Translations under genes and position numbers: made by a program
Assembly: GCA_005406025.1 (NCBI GenBank)
Contig: BGZK01000184.1
Span: 310,001 to 374,000 of the forward strand
DNA from: Eumeta japonica
Taxonomy: Eukaryota > Arthropoda > Insecta > Lepidoptera > Psychidae
Length of the DNA: 64,000 nt
Reading direction: 5' to 3'
The notes under the pieces: generated by a model
The model's database searches: none
Told to the model about the DNA's origin: nothing
The model's input: the letters and a program-made list of their open reading frames with translations, nothing else
Part shown: in pieces, positions 49,896-60,530 of the stretch
Layout of the letters: the number at the start of each line of letters is the position of its first letter
Numbering within the stretch: position 1 is the stretch's first letter

Positions 49896-50093
49896 GACAT
49901 TCTTCAACCGGCACGCATTCGCCGTCGTTGTTCTCGACGTGGCCGTCCTTGCAGAAGCAGCCGTCGGCGCACCCGTCCCCCTGGCCGTGGTCAGGGTCGT
50001 GGATGCTGTCGCAGGTGTCGGGGAACAGGGGCCCGCATTTCTTGTAGACGCGATGCGGACCACATTCTGGTGTGACCGGAGGCGTGGGTGGTT
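49896..50093 (-). CDS. TIL-domain exon with eight cysteines and a Pro-rich linker
   Basis: 198 bp, acceptor atttcag, donor GTGAGT, open and in phase. It starts with a proline-rich linker (EPPTPPVTPEC), then a TIL domain ending DGECVPVEEC. Cys3 is replaced by Phe (CGPLFPDTC) and Cys5 is absent; the other eight are present. Cys3 and Cys5 are disulphide partners in TIL folds, so one complete bond has been lost. Confidence 0.88.
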
Positions 50094-50536
50094 CTGAAAT
50101 TGACAATATTGGAAATGCAGATGAAATGTCAAGTTGAGAAATTAGATGAATAATACTAGAACCATCGATGTAATTAGAATTACATTTGCATGCAGGATTT
50201 AATGCTAATCTGTCTTCTAAAAATATATAATCTTATGGAATTTTTGTATACACCAAATAAGATTGATTACAAACATAAAAAATAATAATAATATGACATC
50301 CTTAAGTTACTTCAATGTAAGGTAATAAGATTTTCTGATAAATATACATCATTCACATTTCGTATCTAGTATAAGTCTCATGCTTCACAGACATCCATGA
50401 ATCACTTCATGCAAGCTCTTCGCTTTTGTGTGCTTAAAATTTAGTCCTTCCTTAATATACCAACAATTTAATCTTCATAAAATTGTTTGGGGAATGCCCT
50501 AGACAATGTTATCAAGACTAAATTGCCTCTTATAAA

Positions 50537-50572
50537 GACAAAAGTAAAGTACAATGGTACTTTACTTTTGTC
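50537..50572. repeat. Hairpin with 16-base arms
   Basis: GACAAAAGTAAAGTAC, AATG, then the exact complement. Confidence 0.88.
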
Positions 50573-51316
50573 ATATGTCAAACTGGTCGTCGTATAAAAA
50601 TAATAATTTGATAACAATGTTAAACTTATAATCAATTCACCATATAAATCACAATTACATCATATAAATCACAATCCATGATTTTCTATTCAATTGGGAT
50701 GAACTTTTATTTTACTCTTTTATTTTTTGCCAAAAGAACTTCGGCGATCTAACAAAATGTTTCTAAACTCGTATTTATAAAACTTTTCTTTTAACGCCTT
50801 AGTTCATGGGAAAGAAAAATATTCTTTCCTTTTAATTTTACACTTCAAAAAGCCTAAATTAAAAATTAGCTGTAATAACTGCCAAGTAAACTGTAATACT
50901 TTTATTACGAAATTATTTACATAAAAGTATAAAGTGGCGATTATACATGACGACGTTCGTCAAACGTTTCACAATCGATTAAAAATGTTCAAAATTTGGT
51001 ACTTCTATATGATACATAATACCATTTTTATCGTCACAACTTTTCCTACAGTATCTTTTGCTGTAGCTTTCAATGCGAATAATCGTTCTATTAATTTCTT
51101 TAATAACTCTAGTTTTACTTGTTATTTTTAAATGACCAAACTGTTCAAATACACCGTTTTTCCCGTCCAGTAACTACATCTCCATTCAAACCACGCCATT
51201 TTCTTGCACCTCTATTCCTATTCGAATAACATTTCACACATGTGTACTAAGCAAGGATCGTTTCTCCACCGTCTTGATTCTACTTTCATATTTCTTCTGT
51301 CATATCTAATTATCAC

Positions 51317-51318
<2 letters not shown>

Positions 51319-51410
<92 letters not shown>
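51319..51410. repeat. (TA)46 microsatellite
   Basis: 92 bases of uninterrupted TA in the intron just downstream of exon 51546 in gene direction. It creates spurious Ile-Tyr open frames on both strands. Confidence 0.99.
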
Positions 51411-51414
<4 letters not shown>

Positions 51415-51545
51415 CTGCATTCACTACCAACAGCATCAAAAAGATGGTGCAATTATCAAACTTATATTTTATGAAACTGCTAACATCTACTGTACTACAA
51501 CGTTTACCATTTATATATAGTATTACGCCATAACAAAATCATTAC

Positions 51546-51740
51546 CAAGAGGACATTGTTCAGAACGTATGCACTGCCCGTACTGGTTTCGGAGGTAGCC
51601 CGGGAGACAGTCGCAGCCGGGCTCGCACGGCTGAGGGACGATGCAGTTATACAGCGTGTATATCGAGGCGCAACTTTGCGGCGGACAAAGTACTTTACAC
51701 TTCTTTGCTATTTCGTTCACGCCGCAGGTCTGGTTTTTGA
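51546..51740 (-). CDS. TIL-domain exon (NQTCGV type)
   Basis: 195 bp, acceptor acgtttcag, donor GTAATG, phase 1/1. Begins KNQTCGVNEIAKKC, contains CPPQSC and ends CIRSEQCPL, ten cysteines. The donor lies three codons past the last Cys rather than directly after it, as in the sister exons at 41.0 and 23.7 kb. The loop CIVPQPC has four to five residues between Cys5 and Cys6. Confidence 0.88.
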
Positions 51741-51999
51741 CTGAAACGTAAAAGGCGAGTATAGAAATCTGTTTCATTGTAAGCTACGCCATCGTGGTCG
51801 TTCGAAAAAAATAAATTTACATATCGTGTACGAAATAAAGATGTAAATTAATAATTTTTCTACAGACCTAACTTTTAATTTATAAAAATAACTTTGTAAA
51901 AATATTTTAAAAAATAATTCAAGGTGATAATTTTGTTCGTTTCATAAGGGTTCTTCATGGAGATAACCTTAGGGGAAATTAATTAGTTCTAATACTTAC

Positions 52000-52179
52000 G
52001 GCATTTCTTTTCGGGCACACAAACTCCTTTGTCGTTCCTCAGGTAGCCATCGTCGCACACGCAGTCTGAGTAGCAGCGACGTATCGGGTGCCAGCACTTT
52101 GTAGTGCGGGTTGCGCCCGGCGCAGGAGTCGCGCGGGCACCAGCATTCCTCCCAGTGCTCATGTTTGGGCAGAAGTTAG
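52000..52179 (-). CDS. TIL-domain exon with a shifted central reading frame
   Basis: 180 bp, acceptor tgtatttag, donor GTAAGT, open throughout. The C-terminal half is a normal TIL domain (CVCDDGYLRNDKGVCV, ending EKKC), but the N-terminal half reads NFCPNMSTGRNAG, with no cysteine pattern. In the +1-shifted frame the DNA matches the NEHW-type exon at 24.3 kb. One base appears lost near 52165 and one gained near 52099, both in A/T runs, so the frame is restored. It is either a sequencing error pair or a true compensated frameshift. Confidence 0.7.
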
Positions 52180-52272
52180 CTAAATACATTTTAAGATTAT
52201 TAAGATTACATGTACGTTTACATATATTAGCAATGAAATCTATATAGATTTATAGATTTAATTGCTAAAAGA

Positions 52273-52330
52273 CAGGTGACTGATAAATCATTAAAGGTTA
52301 TATAACCTTTAATGATTTATCAATCACCTG
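52273..52330. repeat. 58-base palindrome
   Basis: 28-base arms with one mismatch (left arm starts CAGGTGACTGATAAATCATT) around a TA centre; about 90 bases upstream of exon 52000 in gene direction. Confidence 0.9.
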
Positions 52331-52625
52331 TTTAATAAGTATTATGCAATGAAAGTGTAGATTTAAAATTTCGGGTTAGAATAAGATTAATTGTTAGGAA
52401 TTAAACTCGTTTGATAAAAATACAAAATTAAATATCTGAAGGAAAAATTTCATTCCACAAAAAAACCATTTTAATTGTTCTAGCAGACAATCAAAAACGA
52501 GTACAATTATTTCTGGTACAAGCATGATTTGGTTTCTCATCCCATTGCCATACAAAGTATTATTTCTTAGCAGTCGAACCGCATAAAAAAATTTAGTGAA
52601 GTAAATAATAGACGATGCTACTTAC

Positions 52626-52820
52626 GGCATTCATGGGAGGGTACACAGTTTCCGGTTTTGTCGCGTAAATACCCGGGGTCGCAAACGCATCGAGGTTCAC
52701 AAGGCAGCGCCACGAACGTCTGTGGGCAAAAATACCCCGGGACGTTGGTATCGCACGTGTCATCCGGACAGTGCGACGGACAATTGTCCCAGTGTTCGTT
52801 CCAAGGGCATGAGCGCCTTG
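52626..52820 (-). CDS. TIL-domain exon (NEHW type)
   Basis: 195 bp, acceptor ttgatttcag, donor GTAAGT, phase 1/1. Begins RRSCPWNEHWDNC and ends NCVPSHEC with ten cysteines. The Cys5-Cys6 segment is long (CPQTFVALPC), a feature shared with the NEHW-type exons at 41.8 and 24.3 kb, so these are one lineage. Confidence 0.9.
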
Positions 52821-54290
52821 CTGAAATCAAAGTATGCATGTGAGTATATTATAAAGTAAACAATGAAAAATAAAGAAATAACCGAAAGCATAATTTAAGA
52901 AGGCACATGAAATGTAAAAAAAAATATACATATTAATATATTTTTTATAATATTTGACTCAATAAATAAACTCGAAAACAAAAGATTTTGCTCGATCGTT
53001 CGCTCGATGCTTCAAATTAATTTTTGCAGCTTGATAGGTATTGTGGCACTTTTTTTACATGTTGCATTATACAGTTATTGAATAATTTGAATACTTATGA
53101 ATTAGTTTTATTGTTTCCTACAAAGTAAGAAATAATGTGAAATTGTTTCGATGGGTAAACAAAATCTGTCAAATACGTATATGTTTTAAAATTATTATTA
53201 ACTTTATAAATGTGAAAATAGCTGTCTGTTTGTTAGGTCTTCGCACTACTAAGTAGTACTACTTAGTACTAAGAAAAATGGTGTCAAACTCGTCAAACTC
53301 GCCTGATATTTGCAACTGAATATAACATGCCTTACAGCTATTGAACAAAATTTCGTGTGGGTATTATCAATGTGACAAGGTATATCGAGGTCATGTTGTA
53401 AGCAAAATTTTCTAAAACAATTCAACGCCCCTCTAGCAATAAAGATGTTCACAAGCTGGAATCAGAACCACACTCACACTTGGACCATTTTTATTTATTG
53501 TTTTCCTTGCGTTTGCACCAAGTTTCATGTTTGTACAATATATGTTACCATTTTACGATAGATCAAATATAAGAAAAATTTATTGTTATATATTAAATAT
53601 GCATTCACGTACTTAACGAGTGTCAGTTTATACTGGACATTGAATCGGACCGAAACGAAGCAAACTATTGACTTCATATAATTTTTTTTTTGTAATTCGT
53701 GAGTAAATAACTATTTTCTGCATTTCTTTTAAGATTTTAAGCGTAATAATTTCGGAGCTAAGAGGAAAATGCTCACTTGTCATCTATTTACTTAAATATG
53801 CTTTAAACTATCTTCTTTAACTGTATAAAAATATTTTCGGTGCTTTTACAATAAATGCTGTCATAGACAGCACATGGTAGAATTTGTAAGATTTTTTTTT
53901 TAATTTTTTGTATAACCCTCCAAAAGTGCCTCTGATATTTGAAATTCCGGCCCTAACTGTACCAGCGTTTGCAGTCTGGCCGAGCATTTATTATAGTTGT
54001 ACCTATATTATTTATAAATATATTTTAATAATGTAGTTTTGTTACAATTTCGATGAAACTTTGGCAAAGTTGTTGTAAAAAAGAAGGAGATTATGAGTAT
54101 TTTCGAAAAGATGCATTATAAAATCCATCCTGTATGTGTAAATTGGCAGTAACAGACGGACATACAAACATACACACGACTAATCTTATAAGGGTTCCGG
54201 TTTTTTATTCATTTGTAGGTACGTAATCTTAATAATAACAAATTTATGTTTTTTTTTAGAGATTAAGCATGCTTAAAAATCGATTTTAAA
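52821..54290. other. Intron upstream of the mariner relic
   Basis: Between exons 56779 and 52626. AT-rich. 'gtctgtttgttaggtcttcg' near 53222 and '54150 acagacggacatacaaacat' are common transposon-tail words. No exon candidate. Confidence 0.45.
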
Positions 54291-55462
54291 TTAGATTGGG
54301 GAAAAAGCATTTTCTCATTTTATAAGTAAAAAATTGTAGTAACATCTCTTTGTCTCTGCTGCTTGTATCTCGCTAGTTTTGATACCATTAAATACATGAC
54401 AAAAAAAAAGCAAAAACGGTGTCCCGCCATTTCTCTATTATTTTTCTGTCCACCACAATGAGTGAGTCTATCGTACAAGTTCGATACATTTTGAAGTTTT
54501 ATTACAAAAAAGGGAAAATTACGACACAAGCCGCGAAAATATTTGTGACGTTTATGGACCTAATTCATTGTTGGTACGAGTAGCGCAAAATTAATTCAAG
54601 CGTTTTCAATCCGGTTATTTTCATGTCAAAAATGAACCTCGCTCTGGTCGACCTATGACGGATAAAGTCGATGCCATTTTGATAAAAGTAGAGCGAGATC
54701 AACATATTTGTACTTACGATATTGCTGAAAACCTTGGAATTGCCAAAAAACAGTCTCGACCCATTTAAAAAAGCTGAATGTATAAAAAAGCTCGATACTT
54801 GGGACCGACACTACCTCATTGAAAGAAATCTAATGAATCCTCTACTTATTTGGGATTCTCTATAGAAACGTAATAAACCAAACCCTTTTTGAAGAGATTG
54901 ATCAATGGTAATAAAAAATAAATTACCTACGACCAGAATGTGCAAAAAAAATTATGTTCAAAAGGTAAGAAAGGTCCACAGACTACAGCGAAAATCGGAT
55001 TGACTCGATATAGTTGGTGCTATGTTTATGGTGGGATTGAAAGGGCATTAGTTACCATGAGCTGTAACCGCCGGGCCAAACGATCATTTCACACTTCTAT
55101 TGCCAACAGCTGATAAGACTCCAACAAGAAGTAGAGAAAAAAAAGCCGAAATGGATCAAAAAAAAGGGTTTGGTTTTTCACTATCACAATGCCAGACCAC
55201 ACGTATCTTTAGCTATTCAACAAATATTGAGAGAGTTTGGTTGAGAAGTGTTAATGCATCCACCATATACGTGACCTTGCACTTTCAAATTTTTAACAGT
55301 TTCGGTCTCTTCACAGTTCTTTAGGTAGTGCTAGGTTAACATCAGGAAAAGACTGTCAAAAATACATGTCACAGATTTTTGATCAGTAGTCACATAATTA
55401 ATTTCTTCAGCAATGGGATTATATCATTACTTACAAAATGTCAAAAAGTTATTGAACAAAAT

Positions 55463-55465
<3 letters not shown>
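54291..55465 (+). pseudogene. mariner transposase relic
   Basis: Starts with 'ttagattggggaaaaagc', typical of a mariner inverted repeat. From ATG at 54458 the frames read YYKKGKITTQAAKIF, later FHVKNEPRSGRPMT, ERDQHICTYDIAENLGI and LDTWDRHYLIERNLMN, a pattern of the mellifera/cecropia-like mariners. Many frameshifts and stops; the coding end reads QKVIEQND and passes straight into a TA repeat, so the 3' inverted repeat is gone. Located in the 3.8-kb intron between exons 56779 and 52626. Confidence 0.8.

Positions 55466-55535
<70 letters not shown>
55466..55535. repeat. (TA)35 microsatellite at the end of the mariner relic
   Basis: 70 bases of pure TA beginning at the codons that end the mariner coding sequence. 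Confidence 0.98.
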
Positions 55536-55539
<4 letters not shown>

Positions 55540-56042
55540 TAAACGTAAATAAAATATGATGCAAAGTTATCTTGGATTTGTATATAAAATACGCAAACAC
55601 ATTTTCCCCGACCTTATATATCGCCCGTGACACGCTAATCAAATAAACAGTGAAACCGAGTGTTAACAAAACGTGAAGTCGTCGTCTAGGAGAGGTTATG
55701 CTGCCCCTCCGCGCCACATATTTGTACAACTTAAACTGAATGCGAGTATTGTTTTTCCGTTGCTGATTTATAAATACTTGGTCTTTAACACAGATAAGTT
55801 AAGTTTCAAATGTTATTGCCATTGTCACCGATCGTTTAATGTTGAGTTTTGGAGTTATAATTTTTTTATGTACCTCACATGATTTATCTAATATAATATA
55901 TCATATCAGTATAAACAAATATGAATAAAAGTATGTTTTCGATATTGAAAGAGATGCGTTTACTCACTAACGAGCCGATTTTATACATTCCAAAATATAT
56001 TGTACATTCACGTTTAATTACTTTATATATTTTATATTGATC

Positions 56043-56105
56043 AACTGGAGTATACTCCTTAGGTACACATTCCATATCTATATTCTTAAGGAGTATACTC
56101 CAGTT
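56043..56105. repeat. Inverted repeat with 19-base perfect arms
   Basis: AACTGGAGTATACTCCTTA and its complement separated by 25 bases; each arm is itself partly palindromic (GGAGTATACTCC). Confidence 0.88.
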
Positions 56106-56778
56106 CCGCGTCGGAGCTGAAACGCATAAATTTTATTCACTAAAACCACAAAAAAAAATAGATTTTTGTTGTATTTTTGCGCGATTAGATTATTAATTAA
56201 TCTAAAACTAATTTTCGATTTATTTTAAAATAGATAAGCATAGTCAATTTTTTTATTGTAATATACGATACGTAGGAATTATGAAACCAATTATTCAACA
56301 ACGCTGAACCGTCTCTACGCGCTGTTTGCTTTGTTCATTCTGAAATACTATGCCGCAAATTGAATCGTAAATTAAAAGTTTTGATTGCTTTTGTTGAAAG
56401 TAACAATAACAGTAGTAAAACCATTTCTATTTTTAACAAATTAGATGTGTACAGTGTACTCCATACCCTGTTAATAATATAACTTGTTAGATGAATACAT
56501 TTTTCCGTACTATTTGAATGTTTAACTTTTAAACTTACCTGCATTACATTGAAATTTATGACTGAGTAGTTTTTAAAATATTTGTTACTGAATACATATT
56601 TTAATATTTAAAATATATCACATGGTAAGATTATATTAAAAGTAATTGTAATTCAAAACTGTTAAGACATAAAATATAATACAGAATTAATCAATAAATA
56701 ATAATTTGATAGGTACATTCAACTGTGGAGTTGTTGCATTTTTATCACTTAACATATTGACATACGATATTAACTTAC

Positions 56779-56958
56779 GGCATTCTTCGGGACGTACGCA
56801 GGGCCCCGTACCGTCTTCGTTCGTTCTCACGTAACCCGAGTCGCATACGCAGCCCGTGACCGCTTTTTTAACTCCACTGCTGTGACCGACGTCGGAGCAC
56901 GTCTGTACGCGGACGGTGACGTTTCTCACGTAATGCTCGTTAACGCCGCAGTTTACCA
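56779..56958 (-). CDS. TIL-domain exon with only six cysteines
   Basis: 180 bp, acceptor cctattttag, donor GTAAGT, fully open and in phase. It starts NCGVNEHYVRN and ends GPCVRPEEC. Against the family pattern Cys2 is Asn and Cys3 is Arg with unchanged spacing, and Cys5 and Cys6 are absent, leaving Cys1, 4, 7, 8, 9 and 10. In known TIL structures Cys2 pairs with Cys6 and Cys3 with Cys5, so exactly two whole disulphides are missing, including those that brace the reactive loop. It is probably not a canonical inhibitor. Confidence 0.88.
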
Positions 56959-57499
56959 CTAAAATAGGAAAGAAGTTAAGTTTCACATTAGCTCCATGTC
57001 ACTTAATCATAAACTTGATATTAAGCGAAGTATATAAAAAAAGATGCGTTTATAGATCCCTTTGTAACGAAAAGCTACGTTATCGTAATAAATTAATATC
57101 AAAAAACGAAATTATTTAACTTAGTTCAGATCGAAACTTTAAATAAATTAAGAATTCAAAGATAATTTAGTACAATTTTATAGTTCGATTTTTTGGTGAA
57201 TGTATTAAGCGAATAAATTACTAGACTTATTACTTTCGTGTTGTTAGTGATCCGCTGATAAATAAATAAATCTTCACATGAAGCCACTTTGCAGAAAAGT
57301 GTTATCGTTAAGTACAAATTATTTATTAAATTCATTTACGAGAATGATTGATCGAAATCAGACGCGGTTACAAAATAGGTTCATGCTTTTTACAATATAG
57401 CTCGGTGGTTACTTCTCTTCCGTCAAATACCCTAGTAATTCCTAATATTTCCAGTGTCCCAGACGCTATCCATTAAATATTTTATTCCTTCCTAAAAGG

Positions 57500-57600
57500 T
57501 CCCGCTAATGACTTTTGGGATTGCGGTGATCACCTACTCGCTGGTGGCTCACATGCTCGTTTACTCCTTTAAATACCGTAAAAAAACCTGTGTAACTGAG
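57500..57600 (+). mobile_element. Lepidopteran SINE/LINE tail (truncated)
   Basis: 'gcggtgatcacctactcgct' followed by 'ggtggctcacatgctcgttt' and an A-rich run. Only the last 100 bases remain. Confidence 0.6.
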
Positions 57601-57696
57601 TAGAGTTAATAGATACGTAAAAATACACTCGATTGAGCTTAAATACGAATTAAAGTTTTATGACGACAGTTGATACTAAGCGTTGCGATCACTCAC

Positions 57697-57888
57697 TACA
57701 TTCGTCTACAGTTATGCACTGGCCGGTTTTGACGCTTCTTAGAAAACCGTCGTTGCAACGGCACTGCGGGTGACATTTTTTAGAAGCATTGGAGCAGTCA
57801 TATCTGCTCCAAATAGAGGAGCACACCTGCGGGGGGCAGTTTGGTGGGCATTTATCAAAATGCTCATCGTTACCGCATTTATGTGACG
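57697..57888 (-). CDS. TIL-domain exon (SHKCGNDEHFDKC type)
   Basis: 192 bp, acceptor tttctttgcag, donor GTGAGT, phase 1/1. Ten cysteines: KC, KC, NC, VC, DC, KC, QC, RC, QC, EC. The Cys3-Cys4 segment is CPPQVC, as in the NQTCGV-type exons at 51.5, 41.0 and 23.7 kb. The Cys5-Cys6 loop is long (CSNASKKC) and basic, so its reactive site cannot be assigned by simple counting. Confidence 0.9.
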
Positions 57889-58249
57889 CTGCAAAGAAAA
57901 AGTACATTAATGTCACACACCAAAATTAGTACACCAAACCAATAGCCTAAAGGACTGAATATAGATGCTCTTCATATTTCGTAAAAATTTGCACAAAGCA
58001 TTTTTTAAATCTATAGCATCTTTTTTAAAAATAGGATATTTATAATATAATGTTTTATTATAAAACGATTTATTTCAGTACAATAAGTAATACAGACATC
58101 GCAGTTATACATGAATGTGCAAGAAGTGTAAAATGCAAGTTACGTGATATGCTAGCATTCAGAATTTTTCTATTAAGTTGCTTCTCTTTAAGAACACATC
58201 ACATGTTCAAATGAAAATTTCAAACAAAATTATTTATCAAACATATTTC

Positions 58250-58900
58250 ATCTTTAAGTATGTCTTCCAATTTATTTTTAACTTCCCGAAATGAAAATTG
58301 AAAAATTTTAATTAAATTGGAAAGTTATCAATACGATTTCCAAAAATCGAGTTTTCACAAGATCTTGACGTTTCAGTCTCAAGTATCTATTTCGAACATT
58401 TTCGAGTGTCGTCTAATGTCTGTGTGTCTATGTATCTATGTGTGTATACGTTTTTCTCTCTTTCTCTCTGAGTATGCGTGATTGTGTGTGTGTGCGTGTG
58501 CATGGAAGCGTGCGTGCCTGCGTTCGTGCCTGCGTGCGTGCGTGCGTGTGTGTGAGTGTGTGTGGATGTGTGTAAACCACTCATAAATTTTGAACGGATT
58601 AACCAATCGAAATGGAGTGTATGACATTGAAAAGTAGTCAAATTAACTTAGACTTTTAAAACAAATTCGTTCCGTAGAGTTTGAGGAATCACAAAAATAA
58701 AGTTTTCAGAAAATGTTTTTTTAACAATATTTTGTAAACTGCTCTACTGACAAATTCCAAAATTTAATTTGTTTTTCTTAAAAAACAACGTTGAACTTTG
58801 AGACAACCATATTTTTGAAGTCGGAGATCTCAAAAACCTACATCGATAAATATTACAGCAGAAAGTTTTAGGTATGGCCTGCAGAATCAACCGCCTTACA
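58250..58900 (+). repeat. Copy of the diverged-module repeat family
   Basis: Contains 'aaactgctctactgacaaat' and 'gatctcaaaaacctacatcg' segments of the same family, next to the GT-rich run at 58430. Confidence 0.6.
58430..58575. repeat. GT/GCGT-rich microsatellite
   Basis: tgtgtgtgtgcgtgtgc and gcgtgcgtgcgtgtgtg units. His/Thr-rich frames on the minus strand come from it. Confidence 0.95.
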
Positions 58901-59038
58901 AATATACTATTTCGTAAAGTATTCAATTTACATATAAGGATTTTTAAGGTCTTTAAGAAATTTTCCGCCTTTCAGAAAACATAATTTTGGAAAAATTTCA
59001 ATTTCTGATTTTAGATCTATATGTATGTGCATACTCAC

Positions 59039-59199
59039 GACATGATTTTCAGGGACGCACCCTTGTCGTCCACGTATCCAGTTCACAATAGCAGCCGGAC
59101 TCGCACTGCGGTGCCAAACTGCAACTAACTGCTCGCGCGCATGGCGCAGGCGGGCACGCCGTGGCACCTCATTGTACCGAGTTTGGAGGGCATGTTTGG
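59039..59199 (-). pseudogene. TIL exon, tandem copy 5 (frameshifted)
   Basis: Last copy of the array in gene order. It is 161 bp against 174 bp in the open copy, with several short indels. The splice sites are intact and the domain begins with the same Pro-Pro-Asn or closely similar residues, but the frame is lost. Confidence 0.7.
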
Positions 59200-59408
59200 C
59201 TGTGTAAAAAGGAATATAATATTCATTTGTCCTAATGTAATTTCAAGTTTCTCTCATACATATTGGCATTTTATACATATATCAAAATTGTTCATTTTAC
59301 AGAAAAGTATTTTTAAAGCATTGGAAAATGTTTCCGTCTTCATTGTTTAACATATTTTATTGATTTTTTAATTTCTTATTTTAGATCTCTATATGTATGC
59401 ATACTCAC

Positions 59409-59565
59409 GACACATTTTCAGGGACACAAGCACCCTTGTCGTCCAATACGTAACCAGTTCACAATAGCAGCCGGCACGCACTGCGCGCCGTACACTTAAC
59501 TGCTCGTCCTAGGCCGTATATACGTGCCGCACTCATTGTACTGCGAGTTTGGAGGGCATGTTTGG
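59409..59565 (-). pseudogene. TIL exon, tandem copy 4 (frameshifted)
   Basis: Acceptor and GTGAGT donor are retained, but the exon is 157 bp (17 bases shorter than the open copy) owing to scattered 1-5 base deletions in the GC-rich part, giving a frameshift. Neighbouring introns are almost identical to the other copies. Confidence 0.7.
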
Positions 59566-59775
59566 CTGTGTAAAAGGAATATAATATTCATTTGTCCTAA
59601 TGTAATTTCAAGTTTCTCTCATACATATTGGCATTTTATACATATATCAAAATTGTTCATTTTACAGAAAAGTATTTTTAAAGCATTGGAAAATGTTTCC
59701 GTCTTCATTGTTTAACATATTTTATTGATTTTTTTTAATTTCTTATTTTAGATCTCTATATGTATGCATACTCAC

Positions 59776-59949
59776 GACATGATTTTTCAGGGACACAAGC
59801 ACCCTTGTCGTCCAATACGTAACCCGGTTCACAATAGCAGCCGGGCACGCACTGCGCCGTGCACACTAACTGCTCGTCCTTATTGGCGCAGGTCCGCGGG
59901 CACGCCGTGCCGCACTCATTGTACTGCGAGTTTGGAGGGCATGTTTTGG
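59776..59949 (-). CDS. TIL-domain exon, the only open copy of the five-copy array
   Basis: 174 bp, phase 1 on both sides, acceptor ttacacag, donor GTGAGT. It encodes KTCPPNSQYNECG... with all ten cysteines in TIL spacing and the C-terminal signature CYCEPGYVLDDKGACV ending EKSC. The Cys5-Cys6 loop is C-T-A-Q-C, so the predicted P1 is Ala (by analogy with Apis AMCI and Ascaris ATI), which would suit an elastase-like target; this is inference. Confidence 0.9.
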
Positions 59950-60161
59950 CTGTGTAAAAAAGGAATATAATATTCATTTGTCCTAATGTAATTTCAAGTT
60001 TCTCTCATACATATTGGCATTTTATACATATATCAAAATTGTTCATTTTACAGAAAAGTATTTTTAAAGCATTGGAAAATGTTTCCGTCTTCATTGTTTA
60101 ACATATTTTATTGATTTTTTTTAATTTCTTATTTTAGATCTCTATATGTATGCATACTCAC

Positions 60162-60329
60162 GACATGATTTTTCAGGGACACAAGCACCCTTGTCGTCCA
60201 ATACGTAACCCGGTTCACAATAGCAGCCGGGCACGCACTGCCGTGCACATACTGAACTGCTCGTCCCATTGGCGCAGGTCCATCACGCCGCCGCACCATT
60301 GTACTGCGAGTTTGGAGGGCATGTTTTGG
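60162..60329 (-). pseudogene. TIL exon, tandem copy 2 (internal stop)
   Basis: The exon keeps a good acceptor and a GTGAGT donor and its length (168 bp) is a multiple of three, but compared with the open copy it has several small deletions. Reading from the acceptor meets TGA after about 16 codons. Intron sequence on both sides is nearly identical to that of the other copies. Confidence 0.7.
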
Positions 60330-60530
60330 CTGTGTAAAAGGAATATAATATTCATTTGTCCTAATGTAATTTCAAGTTTCTCTCATACATATTGGCATTT
60401 TATACATATATCAAAATTGTTCATTTTACAGAAAAGTATTTTTAAAGCTGGAAAATGTTTCCGTCTTCATTGTTTAACATATTTTATTGATTTTTTAATT
60501 TCTTATTTAGATCTCTATATGTATGCATAC

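Noticed and set aside
51204..51533. Open frames with long Ile-Tyr runs
   Set aside because: Produced by the (TA)46 repeat.
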